Below are positions 45,941-57,250 of a DNA stretch of 64,000 nt, piece after piece. Location: positions 88,720,485-88,784,484 of the forward strand of contig NC_081847.1 in NCBI RefSeq assembly GCF_963259705.1, in the 5' to 3' direction. A program made the translations under genes and the position numbers. The notes under the pieces were generated by a model. It ran no database searches, was not told the DNA's origin, and saw nothing but the letters and a program-made list of their open reading frames with translations. Each line of letters starts with the position of its first letter. The stretch's first letter is position 1. This stretch comes from Myotis daubentonii (Eukaryota > Chordata > Mammalia > Chiroptera > Vespertilionidae).

Positions 45941-48072
45941 CACGTGACTCAGCACAGGCACCAAAGTTTCTACCGGTCGCCGTAACCACCGCGCAGCAGG
46001 CGGGCCCTGGCAGTGAACTTCGATCTTCCCGCTAAGAACGACCCCAGACTGCGACCCCAGACTGCAGCCGAGCGGACGGACCACGGCCCCCCACCCTAGG
46101 GCGTTCTTCGGCGGCGCCCCACTTTCTGCGTTTTGACCCCTACCCACCCGCCCACCTAGTGAAGCTGTCATCTCGTCTCGCATCGCCTGCCAGTGCTGGC
46201 CACGGCCCCCCCTTTGCATCAGTGGTTCTCGGACGCGGCTGCACCGTGGCGGCCAGGAGTCCCCCGGAGGTTACAGGTTTCGAGGAAACCCCGGGCTCTC
46301 ACCTCCGACAGTCGGACTTACAGGGACGCGGATGCGAGCCGGGCGTCGGGGTTCCTCCAAGCGCCCAGGTGGCTCTAAGCGCAGCAAAGTTTAGGAGCCT
46401 TGGCTCTGGGAGGAGCATCGACCCCCCCCCCCCCCCCGCGAGAGAAACCGACCCGCAGAGCGGCACCACGGGGTGGGCTCCCAGACTTCCCACCTTGCAG
46501 ATCCCGACCCTGCCGTCCTCGTAGCTCCGCAGAAAAGACGCCAGCAAAGCCAGGGGGCGTTTCCAGCGGGACGCTGGCTACACCGGGCCCCGGGCCCCTG
46601 CGCGCCCCTGCGCGCCCCTGGCTGGCTGAAAACCCAGCTCCACCGAGCTCCCGAGAGCAGCCCGCCGCGGCCGCTGTTCTTCCGTTACCTTTGGGTCTCT
46701 GTTCAGTTTCATTCCCACGTGTCTGGGGGCCCGGTCGGAAGCCCGAGGTCCTCTCAGGTTAGAAGCTCGAGCTGCGTCCACACCACCCCCCGGACGGACG
46801 GACGGACGGGACTGCACGCTCCGCGCGGCCTCGGGGCAGATACTGTGCTGATCAAGGAAGTTCCGCGGCGCCCGTGGGCGTGGGCGGGCGGCGGGCGGTT
46901 CGCGCGCCTCACCCCCGGCTGAACGTGACCGCACAGTAGGAAAGGCAGTGACCTCCCCTGGCCTGCGGGTCTGGACCACGTTCCTTTTTGAAAAGAAGAG
47001 AACGTGAGCGCGGGATGGAGAAAAGCACGCGGGGCAGACAGTGCGCGGGCTGGTGCGGGAGGAAGGGGCAATGTTCGGAATATCAATCACTCCACGCGCC
47101 GCTGACCCGCGAGGGCTGGGGAGGGGGGGCTGGGGGAGGGGGACAAAGGCTCCTCCCGAGCAGACGGCGCAGCGCCCCTCCCTCGAGGTTACAGCTCTGC
47201 CCTCGGGCCGGCTCTGGGCGCGGGACTGGCAGAGGGACTCGGGGTGACCAGGTCGCCTGGCTCCTTGGGGTTCGGCAGTCTGCACGCCCGAGCGCTCCGG
47301 GTGCAGAGGGGGCGTCTTTCTGCGCCCGCCTCTCCCGGACCCTCCGTGGGGTTCCTGGCCCTGGCACAGCCCCTCTGGGTGGGGTGGGGGTGAAGAATGT
47401 CCTACGGAAGCAGGGTGGGGATCGCGGAGCAGCCCTCGCCCGGCGCGCGGGGTGCTTTCTGCAGAAGAACCACTTGGGCTCAGAACTCTCCTCCCACTAC
47501 AGCTCCAGCCCCGGGCGCCGGGGGCAGAGTCCAGGGGGGAGTTGGGGGGCTGGTCCGCCGGAGGGAAGCGCGGGGTGGGCGTCCGGGGTTGCTCCCCGCC
47601 CGGGGCGCCCGCGCGCGGCACTTCCTGGTCTGCCCCGCAGCCTCCGCCAGCGCCCCTGGCTCCCAGCCCTGCGCCCCAACTCTGGCGCCTCTATGTCGGT
47701 GCACGCCCGCACCCCTCTCCTTCCCAGCGCCCAGGGTCCCTGTCCCGGGCAGCCTCGCCCTCACCCCGAGCCAGTCCACTCTGCCAGCGTGGCAGCCCGA
47801 CTCCCCCCCTTTCCCGCGGGGTGCGGCGCCGGGGCCCCGGGGTGAGGCGGCCGCGGGAACGCGAGGGGGGCATCCCCGAGGCGCGGGCCGACCCTGCGCA
47901 AGTTCTCTCCGGGCTCGGAGACCCCCGGTGGGTCCCGCGGGCTCAGCCGGCGGCACTGCAGTCCCCGGGCGGCGGGAGCAGGCGAGGCCAGCGCCAGGCC
48001 TGGGAGGGACCGCGCCGGGGCCGGGGTGCGGGGGTGCTCGGGGCGGTACCGCTTTAAATGCACTTGACTCAC

Positions 48073-48135
48073 CTGCTCCGGCGCGTCCCTGCTCCCCGCT
48101 GACAGCTGGGGGCTTTGTTTTCTCCTCCCACCCGG
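48073..48135 (-). other. Candidate non-coding first exon, minus strand (b)
   Basis: CCGGAGCAG|GTGAGTCAAG gives a near-consensus donor (intron starts at 48072). An E-box with GC boxes lies about 80 bp upstream (48152-48157; CCGCCCCCGCC just beside it). There is no ATG in the proposed exon. The layout repeats that of the candidate at 45879. Confidence 0.4.
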
Positions 48136-48234
48136 CGGCCCCGCCCCCGCCCACGTGACTCGCCGTCTGCCGCCGCCGCTCGGCGGGTCCGCCCCCGGGA
48201 GCCCGGCCCGCGCCGCTCCGCCCCTTCCCGGGGG

Positions 48235-48321
48235 TGCGGGGCGGAGACCCCAGCGGAGAGAGGTGACCCGCCTGCGGGGCGGTGGGGAGGTGGCACGCTG
48301 GTTAGGACCCTAGGGAGCCAG
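48235..48321 (+). other. Candidate divergent first exon, plus strand
   Basis: GGGAGCCAG|GTGAGTGGT is a near-consensus plus-strand donor (intron starts at 48322), about 250 bp from the minus-strand donor at 48072. The pair would fit a bidirectional promoter between about 48140 and 48230. The 5' end is a guess, and no protein is suggested. Confidence 0.3.
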
Positions 48322-48480
48322 GTGAGTGGTGACTTAAGTGAAGCGCCCGCGGGGAGCGCAGCTGGGCTGCTGGGCCAGGCTCGGTGGAGAAGGGGCTTGG
48401 AAAGGCGCCACCCCACCCTACCCCACCCCACCCCACGGGAGGTTCCTGGAACTGGGGCTGCACACCCAGCGACCGCGTCT

Positions 48481-49140
48481 TCTTCCGCCAGGGTTTACAC
48501 TCGTGCCTGGGAAGAAGCGATCGGAGGGGCAAACTGTTTCTGTCAGGAATACTGTTAACCACACCAGGAATTCTGAGCCCAATAACACGATTAGCAAGGA
48601 AATGCTTGCAGGTTTTATGGAGGTTTCGAGTCTGCTCGTTGGTGCTGTTGGTATCTGGATTCTGTTCGGAAAATGGGGTGCAGGCTGGATCCGCTAACCC
48701 CAGATTATTGATCCGGGCGCGTGTCCACTTGGAACAGCACCGATTCCTGAGTGAAATGAGTGGAGAACATGTCAAGACGCAGCTCAGTACCTGCTGCGTT
48801 TGGAAGTGGTCCCACACTTTGCGGATAGCCAGTGCTTGAAGCTGCAGGAACCTGTTGTCTGAATCCCTCCCTTTGCCCTTGGATAATGTACATGATACCT
48901 CCCCACACCGCCCAGATTGCAACTCAGGAGCAAGATGGTCTCCCCTCTCCAGCATCCGGGACAGTGAGGTCTGCACAGTGGGTGACAGCCCAGCGCTCCC
49001 CACACCTCAATGTGCAGAGGGGTCACAGGGGGCCTTCTTAACACCAAAGTCTGATGGGTGGGTCTGGGTGGGACCTGAGATTCCGCATGGTACTCCCGGG
49101 TAATGACAGGGCAAATGGCTTGAGGGCCGCACTTTGAGCG
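48481..49140. other. Flank of the CpG island, nothing recognised
   Basis: No supportable exon or repeat. Confidence 0.5.
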
Positions 49141-49144
49141 GCAA

Positions 49145-49370
49145 GGCTTAGAGCACCCGGTTTGGCACTGGCGGAACTATTTTGAGTGCTGCCTGCAGCA
49201 CTTAATAGCTCCATGACCTTCGGCAAGTTCCTTAACATTTAAGCCTCCCAAGCTGTAAAACGGGGATGTTACCAACACCCACCTCAATCTTGCAAATTAA
49301 ATGAGAACACCCATCTGAAGTGCCTGGAATAGTGCCTGGCACGCTTATGTGGGTTTAGGAAGTGTTAGTT
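49145..49370 (+). repeat. MIR SINE
   Basis: Well preserved forward MIR: GCTTAGAGCACCCGGTTTGG, CTTCGGCAAGTTCCTTAAC, AAATTAAATGAGAACACCC, GGAATAGTGCCTGGCACGC. Confidence 0.88.
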
Positions 49371-49455
49371 AATTGTTGGGGTCACCCTTGCAGGAGGAAA
49401 GCTGGCACAAATCCCAACATACCAGCAGGGGGAGCGGTGTGTGGGATGGCCCAGG

Positions 49456-49601
49456 CAGTGGTCAGCAAACTTGCGGCTTGGCAGCTCGCGAGCCACATGC
49501 GGCTCTTTGGCCCCTTGAGTGTGGCGGTATTTTGTGGAAGACCCACACTCAAGGGGCCAAAGACCCGCATGTGGCTCGCGAGCCGCGGTTTGCCGACCAC
49601 G
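49456..49601. mobile_element. Hairpin hAT MITE, family C (copy 3, shortest)
   Basis: CAGTGGTCAGCAAACTTGCG to GCGGTTTGCCGACCACG. The two halves pair almost throughout, with GCCCCTTGAGTGTGG matching CCACACTCAAGGGGC around a loop of about 18 bp. Flanks GGCCCAGG and GGCCAGGG resemble an 8-bp duplication. Confidence 0.92.
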
Positions 49602-51079
49602 GGCCAGGGTAAAGGCAGCCAGCCCAAGAATGACCACTGCACCCCGGAGTGCCTGGCATGGGCCAGATGTGTAGAATAAGGTTGTGGAGTACTTGAACGA
49701 CTGTAACGCAGAGCAAATCATAGATGTTTAAAAGTCCTGTTTCGAGCAAGAACCTTCTTGCTGGGAGGTCAGGGACCTGCACTCGGTCTTGGGGTGATGG
49801 AGAGGCAAGGGCTGCTCTGACTGCTCTCAGCCCTGGGGAACTTGACCTCTGCGTCAATGGAGACAACTTTATAAAAAAGGATTAACGCACAGAAAGGTGT
49901 TGGGGGAACACATTTCCCAGTGAACTAGATAGTTTGTGCCATGAGGGAACTTCCAGGAGTGGAAGTGGCTTGGAAAGCCCTCTGTGTATGAACCGTGAAC
50001 ACCTCCTGAAGCTGAAGTGCCTCCCTTCTATTTCTCAGCACCGCATGATGGCTATTTCCATTTGGACATTTTTAAAGAGGTGTTTTTTTTTGTTATTTTT
50101 TTCAACCAGTTCTGTCAGCATAGAGCGTTGGATCTGTGAACCTAAGGTAACTTTTAGGTTTAACCAGGAAAATCCCACAAAACAAAGTGCAAAGAAAATG
50201 AATCCCATAATATGTTTATTTAAAAAAAACTTTGAAATATTTTTAAAAAAGTTATCCTGTTTCATCTGCAAAACTTTAAATCTTGATAAATGATTTCTGG
50301 GACATCGAATTAAAAAATCATTTTGCTCTCTATTACAGATGTCCAGCTGCCTGTCAGATGGGTAATCTATTTTAATATCTGAGAGAGTAAATGGATTGTT
50401 AAGGGATAGTACGTTCTTTATCCTCATTAAAAACCTTGAAATCTAAATGAATTTATTAATGAAGACGTGGTATTCTTAGCTCTCAAAACGAATGGTATTG
50501 TCACTATTGTTCTCATCTCTCCCTTCCTCCATTCTCCTCTCTTTGTACCTCTCCACCCCATCCCCCCCACCCAAGAATGTTTCCTAAGACTCATTTCTTG
50601 GCTTTTTATTTTTCTCAGTTTCTGCCATTTCCCTTGGAAATTTATTCACATCTTATGTTTAGTTTTGAAGTGTGTGATTACTTCTGAAGCTATACCGACA
50701 TCCTTAACCTGTTTCCAAGCCCCCATATCTGCATTACCAATTACTTGCTAGGCATTTCCACTAAATTTCCACTAGCCTAGAAGTCCCAGTGTGCTCTAAA
50801 TTAAGCTTCTCCCTCCTCCCATAAAACGGATACTTCCTTGGTAGTAAATCAAGACGGTCATTTGCATTGGGCAGCCCTCAGTGCTGTTGCGGGGACTTGG
50901 AAAGGACGTGGGACACACAGTATGATTATCCCTGCTGCCTTCCTACTGCTCCCAGATATTGCTGTGAGACTTTGCCTTCCTCAGTGACTGGGGCCAACTC
51001 ATAAAAACAACTTGCTGGCAGAGCACCCACATATGCAGCTGTGGGCTGCTGCATAAATGGTGGTCAGTGTGAACTGAGC
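49602..51079. other. Intergenic stretch, nothing recognised
   Basis: AT-rich from about 50030; no supportable feature. Confidence 0.5.
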
Positions 51080-51380
51080 TCGTGAGAGTAGGGTAGGCTA
51101 GATTATGCCGCTGTAGGAAACACCATCAAAATCTCAGTGGCTTCACACAACAAAAGTTAACTTCCTGCTCACGTCACATCTGCTGGGCAGCTCTAATGGG
51201 GACTCATCATTTTAGCCTGCTTCACTCCTGTGACCTCTCCATGAGCACCATGGCAATGGAAGAGTGTGGAAAACTGCACAGCAAACCTTAAACACTTTCA
51301 CCTAGAAACGACACAGACCACTTCTCACATTTCACTGGCCAAAGGAAGTCACATGGTCATTACCAAACTTTAAGGGGTAT
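51080..51380. repeat. Old mammalian interspersed repeat, class uncertain
   Basis: AAAATCTCAGTGGCTTCACA, then a region ending TCACTGGCCAAAGGAAGTCA, matches wording I know from a widespread old mammalian repeat, but I cannot name its class from memory with confidence. Confidence 0.5.
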
Positions 51381-51584
51381 GTACTCAGAAGGAATGGAAA
51401 AGTAGAAATCTTAGGGATAAGTAATGACTAACACAGGGGTCCATTTGACATAGAGGGTGAGGGGTAAAGTCAAATTGGAAGCAGTCCAATTATAGTAGGG
51501 AATGAGCATAGATACCAGTTGGAGGAAGGTACTCAGTGGTACGTGGAGTCTTTGGAGAAGCATTGCCATTGTTGTTATTATACA

Positions 51585-51807
51585 ACCAGAGGCCTGGTGC
51601 ATGAAATTCGTGCACAGGGGAGGAGGGGTCCCTCAGCCCGGAGTGCAAGAATGCCAGCATCCCTCGCCATGGCCTTAGGCCCCTCCCCTCCCTCCTGGGC
51701 TGGGGCTGGGGCAATGCCGCCAGCATCCCATCCCAGCCACTATGGGCGCTGCCATATTTGTTGCAGAGTGACAGTTAATTTACATATTACTCTTTTATTA
51801 GATAGGA
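51585..51807 (-). mobile_element. HeliBat-type Helitron, short
   Basis: On the minus strand: 5' end TCCTATCTAATAAAAGAGTA, 3' hairpin GTGCACGAATTTCATGCACC followed by AGGCCTCTGG. 223 bp, no coding capacity. Confidence 0.88.
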
Positions 51808-52860
51808 TGTTGTTATGTAGAGAGATACTTAACAGTGAAAACTTCCATCTCACTGCCTTTCAGGGTCAACTTATGCTTCAGCCAAGGTCAGTCAGCTCCA
51901 GGCATTGATCATTGAAGCTCTTCTGTGACATAGGAGCCGGGAAGTGTCTTCCATCTTGATTCTACCCTGGGGACACACCAACCATTAATAAGTAAGGTTT
52001 CATCAACACAAGAACATTTGCTGCTTTGGCTGACATTGGTGATCATTCTCCACTTGAGGAGTGAAAATGTGTCTACGAAGAAGGAAGTATTTCAGTGAGA
52101 TCCAAGTGTCCCATGTTTCCCCGCATAATTGTCTGAATTATGTTTTTCACAAAGAATTTTCTTGTTTTCGAGGGAATGTTGAAATGTAGCCTAATGAGTA
52201 AATATCTGTCCACAAACAGAGGGGAAAAAGCACTTGTATCAGTGTGAACTAATAAAATCTTGGTTTTACATAAGCTTTTTGGGTTATTTTTCTAAAGAAC
52301 AGAGATTCTGTCAACTAAACTTGCTTCTGACATCCCCCGATACCTCATGTATCTAAAAGAGGTAAAAGCATTGATGAATGCTGTTAGCTCTAACATGCAA
52401 TATGGATATAGACTATTATAATGTGTTGCTGGGCACTGAATCATGCTTTTGATCTCAACAATTTTATGTTGTCTCTGCCCACACCCATCAGTGATATCCT
52501 TTTAAAAACATGTACCTCTCATAAAACTGTTCCCAGATAAATATTTTTACAGAACATAAGCATTTGCCTAAAACTAGTATTCTGAGGCTTCAATCATACA
52601 TTTCCACAAATATCTAAGATGAGTTATTGAAAACGGGAGACAGAGTTTATCAATTCATATTTTAAACTGTATGCTCAAATACTTTTCATTTTATCTGATT
52701 TATTTTTAGCTCAGAGTGCTTGCTAACCTGTGGTACTGCCTAAGTATAAATCATAGCCTCAACAGACATGCTGCAGTGAGCCACTTATGAATGCATTGTA
52801 ATGCCATGCAGACAGAGATGGAAATGTTCAGTACCAAGATATGACAGCATTTATCAAGAT
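51808..52860. other. Intergenic stretch, nothing recognised
   Basis: AT-rich; no supportable feature. Confidence 0.5.
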
Positions 52861-52970
52861 GGGGCATGCAGGAAGCAGCTGATCAATGATTCTCTCATCA
52901 CTGATGTTTCTCTCTCTCTCTCCCTCTCCATTCCTCTCTGAAGTCAATAAAAAATATATTAAAAAAAGAA
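52861..52970 (+). mobile_element. Ves SINE 3' fragment
   Basis: Starts GGGGCATGCAGGAAGCAGCT and keeps only the middle and CT-rich/A-rich end. The tRNA head is missing. It abuts a Helitron. Confidence 0.9.
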
Positions 52971-52971
52971 A

Positions 52972-53400
52972 TCCTATGTAATAAAAGCCTAACATGCTAA
53001 GTGTCCAGTCATCCAGTTGTCTGTTCAACCAATCAAAGCATAATATGCTAATGATATGCTAAGGCTGCTCAACCACTCACTATGACATGCACTGATCACC
53101 AGGGGGAAGAAGCTCCAACTGGTAGGTTAGCTTGTTGCTGAGGTCTGGCCTATCAGGACTGAGCAAGATGGGGCCAGACACACCCCGGAGCCCTCCACAG
53201 TCCCCCCCCCCCCCCCCGGCTGGCCAACCTCCCACATCCCTTCCTGGCCCCGATTGTGCACCAGTGGGGTCCCTCGGCCTGGCCCGTGCCTTCTTGCAAT
53301 CTAGGACCCCTTGTGATGACAGAGAGCCGGTTTGGGCTTGATCCTGCAGGCCAGGCCGAGGGACCCCACTGGTGCATGAATTTGTGCACCAGGCCTTTAG
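52972..53400 (+). mobile_element. HeliBat-type Helitron
   Basis: Starts TCCTATGTAATAAAAGCCTA, includes GACATGCACTGATCACCAGG, and ends with the hairpin GGTGCATGAATTTGTGCACC followed by AGGCCTTTAG. The insertion lies between A and T, as Helitrons prefer. A 16-C run lies at 53202-53217. Two copies of a GGGACCCCACTGGTGCA-like stretch in opposite orientation show internal rearrangement. Non-coding. Confidence 0.92.
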
Positions 53401-53639
53401 TAGAATATAAAAGTGTGTACTTCATCTTTAATTTACCCTTTACAATTTCAATTTTTATGGCATATTTTTATGTCTATAATATATTAATGCAGTTGTATAT
53501 TTATATAATTTATAAATGAATGTGTATGTGTGAGGTAATAAATGTTTTACTTACAGGGGAGTGTAGGCAGAAGGAAGCAAAAAAAAAATATTAGAGCAAG
53601 GTATCTATGATTAGCTTTGTTTTTTGGAAGATGACTTAG

Positions 53640-54010
53640 ACAACACTTTGGAGTAGAAGGTGAGAGACCAGAGTCCGGAAGATCAGCCAGGTGACTACTA
53701 TCCTGACTCAGAGGACAGGTGGTGAGGACCTGGTGATGGAGAGGAGAGCTCACCAAAGCACATGGTTTGGTTTTTAGTAGGGATGTGTGTGTGTGAGACA
53801 GAGAGAGAGACAGAGAGATTGTAGCTTGCTAGTCTGAATGGATGGTGGAACTGTTACTTGAGGGAGGACATGGGATACTGAACAAGATACAGAGTTCAGT
53901 TTAGGACATGTTAAGTCAGAGGTGCCCAAGGGATTCCCGGGAGATGACTGGTGGGTGTTTTAAATATAAATCTGAGGCTCAGGAGAGCTTAGAGATACAG
54001 ATTTTACAGG
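53640..54010 (+). repeat. Ancient L2-like repeat fragment
   Basis: Includes AGTTCAGTTTAGGACATGTT and AAATCTGAGGCTCAGGAGAG, the same old family as 10265-11285. Boundaries approximate. Confidence 0.5.
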
Positions 54011-54247
54011 AGCCTTAGTTTCCTGATCTGCAGATCTTTCTATAACTGCTGGTCTTAAAAAAAAATCCCTTCATTTAAAGAAAAATTAACACATCAGCTT
54101 AACATTTATAATTATTAATTATGTAATAAAAATGATTAAGAATATTGCATGATGGTATGACATCATCACCAAACAGACAATCTTAGAAATTTAGTTGGAC
54201 ATTTAGGCTAGTTTACTATTTTGATCTTTTTCAAGTGTTATCTAGAC

Positions 54248-54465
54248 CAGGGGTGGGCAAACTTTTTGACTCGAGGGCCACAATGGGTTCTTAAACTGGA
54301 CCGGAGGGCCGGAACAAAAGCATGGATGGAGTGTTTGTGTGAACTAATACAAATTCAAAGTAAACATCATTACATAAAAGGGTACGGTCTTTTTTTTTTT
54401 TTTTTAGTTTTATTCATTTCAAACGGGCTAGATCCGGCCCGCGGGCCGGAGTTTGCCCATGGCTG
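54248..54465. mobile_element. Non-autonomous hAT MITE, family A (copy 2)
   Basis: CAGGGGTGGGCAAACTTTTT to AGTTTGCCCATGGCTG. It is nearly identical to 614-832 over the full length. CTAGAC is shared by both flanks as part of an imperfect 8-bp duplication. Confidence 0.9.
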
Positions 54466-54954
54466 ACTAGACTATGGTGCATTGTAAAATAGTCACTCTC
54501 TCATACTGTCTTTCACACCTAAAACCTTGTTGTTCAAGCCAATCATTTATTTTCTTTTACTGCCCTGTAGAAATTGTGACTGCTTTCTAATTCTGCTGTA
54601 CATGTGTCCCCCCTTCAGGAATCGTGAGCATTGTAAGACTAAGGCGTGTTAATTATTGGATAGGGCATGTTCTTGCTAAGTTAAGAGGATGGCTTTCATA
54701 ACATGCCAGTCCCCTCAATTGCTTACCTTCCATTTACAAAGAATCTGCAGGTAATTTACCAGTTTAATTCTCAGGTTTCATACAATTCTGTTTCTAACCA
54801 TTTATCTCATAAAGAAGGTACTATTATTAAATACTGCTAAGTAGATATTTATTTAAATTTGCAGTTTCTCATATCATGGTTTGTGGTATTGTATCACCGC
54901 AAGCACGTATGCAGTATTCTTTATTATAGTGGAATTACTTTTAGTGCAGGGGTT
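54466..54954. other. Intergenic stretch, nothing recognised
   Basis: No supportable feature. Confidence 0.5.
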
Positions 54955-55095
54955 TATCCCTCTCCATGACAATGGAAGCCCCAGGAGGGCAAGGCTTTCT
55001 ATGCATTTTGTTTACTGTTCTATCTCCAGTACGCAGAACTGTGTCTAGGATATAACAGATGATAAATAAAATCTGAGTGACTGAATGAATACATA
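54955..55095 (+). repeat. L2 3' end fragment
   Basis: GAAGCCCCAGGAGGGCAAGG, TTTACTGTTCTATCTCCAGT, and an end GATAAATAAAATCTGAGTGA with TGAATGAATA follow the L2 3' end. Confidence 0.75.
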
Positions 55096-55699
55096 ATAAA
55101 GGAACAGAGTAGACTCATAAATGTCTTGATTTGAATCATCTTCCTTTCTATTTTTTTAAAATTTAAATCTTACCACATTGTTTTATTTCTCTGTAATTTA
55201 GCAACTTCATTTACTTTTAAAAACTCAGTTTAATATAAGTTTATTGTGATATAGTTAGCTTGATACAGACAAAAAGTTTTACTCTTTCAGCATCTAGGAG
55301 AAAAAGTCCTTTCAATCTTCTTTTAGCTTATAGATACACTAAAGGCCACAAACATACCTTATGTAAGTCTCCCAGAAATATTTAGGTAGGAGGTTCCAAT
55401 TTAGTCTTAAAAACAAAACCCAGCTTTCATAAGCAAAAGTTCACTCTAGAATAAGGCAAAAAAGTAAATAAATAAAAATACAAAATATATTAAAATAATT
55501 GGAGACCTAAAAATCAATTTCTTAAATACCATGACTGTACTAGTGAAATACTAATCGGATGCTATACATGAAGGCATTGCTAAAATAACATCTAACCAAA
55601 TGCACAAATTAATTCTTGCTATTATTATCACCATTGCACAATACTACGTTTTCCCCCACCTAGAACCTGAGAAGAGTAACTGGGGAAAATGCCACTTAC
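55096..55699. other. Intergenic stretch, nothing recognised
   Basis: AT-rich; no supportable feature. Confidence 0.5.
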
Positions 55700-55791
55700 C
55701 CAGTTCCGATAAATCCAGCTGCTGGGAGTGTGCGTTGGCTCTGGGGACCTGGACCAGACCTTGCATAACGATAATGGATGGAGAGTGAAAT
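55700..55791 (-). other. Candidate internal exon (92 bp or more), minus strand
   Basis: AACTGG|GTAAGTGG is a strong donor (intron starts at 55699). Possible acceptors are CCACTGCAG (exon from 55791) or, further up, TTTCTCCCCAG (exon from 55836). One frame carries an ATG and reads MQGLVQVPRANAHSQQLDLS, ending one base into a codon. That phase would fit the 62-bp candidate at 25700 but leaves the pair out of frame with MAPRE2 exon 2. No known protein is recognised, and it may be a decoy or a non-coding RNA exon. Confidence 0.3.
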
Positions 55792-55836
55792 CTGCAGTGG
55801 TGGGAAAGCCAGGCCGAAGCTCCCCAGACAATGGTG

Positions 55837-56850
55837 CTGGGGAGAAATGCTAACATGGTTTGCCATGCTACCATGTGTTTCTTTGTTCTCCAAGAACATC
55901 CATTCTGCTCACCACTCATGAGCACACATTTCGTTTTATCTCACAGTTAGGAGTGTGAATGAGTGAAAACAGAATGCGGAACATCTCCTGCTGAGTCCAC
56001 ACAGGCGCTCAGGCCCTTTCACAACTCTTTCCCCTCCTTTTCTTCTCTTTGTTGTTATTTTGTTTTGTGTTTTACTCTTATAAGGATTGTATAGGATTGA
56101 ACACGTTTTGGACAAGTCACAAACATTTCCTGTTACCTGAAAACAAATGTGTGCTTGTAATAGTGATATGACCCAGGAGCAGGGACCAGGAGTCCACATA
56201 CTGCCCAAAGACTTCTAAGGTGGGAACAGATCTTTGTGGTTATCTCCAGAATAGTGACGTTTTTTGATGCCAGGTCAGACTCACCTTGGCTGAAGACTGA
56301 ATTGGCAACATGCTGTTTATTCATAATGAGCTCTAGCCTGCACCAAATGGAACCAAGTGCAAAATACACACACACAAAAAAATTATATGTTTAATGTACA
56401 CGACTTGCTGAGTTTAGAGGTGACACTTTTGATCCTGACTGGCAGAGACCTCATGCCAGAGGCAGAGCCCTGCTGGCTTCTAACACAAGAAGAGAGGGCT
56501 GTGTATTTAAAGAATAAAATGAACTCATTTTTTCAAAAAAGCCCAGAAATAGTCAAAGAGTTAAACAGATTATGGTTTGGTTATGTGATGGATTTTTTGG
56601 TAACTGCTGGAAAAAAATCACATTAAAATATTTTAGGCTATGGTAAAATGATCACTTTAACATATTAAAGGACAAAGACAAAATTCAAAAGTTTTGAAAT
56701 CTTATATATCCAGGATGATGTCATTTGAGTAAAATGTTTCCATATGTTTCTATGCATAGAAAAGTAAATAAATAACAGAAAATATTTTTAAATGGTGGTA
56801 TTCCTGAACTACAGTGAATTTCTGCTCTCTTTTGTATGTATCTATCTCTA
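55837..56850. other. Intergenic stretch, nothing recognised
   Basis: No supportable feature. Confidence 0.5.
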
Positions 56851-56856
56851 TATATC

Positions 56857-57250
56857 TAGAGAGAGGGAAAGGGAGAGGGAAAGAGAGGGAGGGAAGAAGG
56901 AAGGGAGGGAAAGAGGTAGAGAGAGAGTGTGAGAGAGAGATAGATTGATTTTAAAGAATTGTCTCTCACTCTTTTAGGATGACTGTGGGGGCTGAAAAGT
57001 CTGAAATCCAGAAGGCTGGAGGCTGAAGAGTGGATGCTGCATTGCCAAGGAGAATTCCTTCTTCTTTGGGAAACCTCAGTCATTTCTCTTAAAGGCTTCC
57101 ACTCATTGGATGAGGCCCACCCACATTATGGCAGGCAATCTACTTTAATCACATCTCAAAAATACCCTTGCAGCAACATCTGCATTTGTGCTTAAACAAC
57201 TGGGTATCACAGCTAGACAAGCGGACACATAAAATTACATCACAGCTTTC
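56857..57250. repeat. GA-rich tract followed by an old interspersed repeat
   Basis: 56857-56943 is a purine-rich GA simple repeat. After it, GAATTGTCTCTCACTC, GGCTGAAAAGTCTGAAATCC, ATTGGATGAGGCCCACCC, ACATTATGGCAGGCAATC and GACACATAAAATTACATCAC match the order of an old mammalian repeat that also starts at a GA tract. Its class is uncertain to me. Confidence 0.6.

Larger units (their letters stand above)
45560..48480. promoter_or_regulatory. CpG island 2: candidate upstream MAPRE2 and divergent promoter
   Basis: Nearly 3 kb of CpG-dense sequence in otherwise ordinary DNA. It contains GC boxes, two CACGTGACTC motifs (45941-45950, 48152-48161), two minus-strand donors (after 45879 and 48073) and a plus-strand donor (after 48321). 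From memory, MAPRE2 has an upstream alternative promoter tens of kb before the long-isoform exon in human, which fits the 40-kb spacing and strand. Long open frames here (up to 347 residues) are low-complexity Pro/Gly/Arg/Ala chance frames. A 16-C run sits at 46422-46437. Confidence 0.8.

Noticed and set aside
46578..47621. 347-residue open frame on the minus strand
   Set aside because: It lies wholly in a CpG island, is rich in Pro, Gly, Arg, Ala and Ser, overlaps equally long frames on the other strand (285 and 253 residues), and has no domain. Low stop-codon density from GC content explains it.
46988..48158. Overlapping plus-strand frames of 285, 253 and 201 residues
   Set aside because: Three frames open at once over the same GC-rich DNA is the expected pattern for chance frames, not coding.
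49362..49721. Frames of 105-118 residues at 49.4-49.7 kb
   Set aside because: They read through the hairpin hAT MITE. The repeated HMRLFGPLSV peptide also appears at 15 kb for the same reason.
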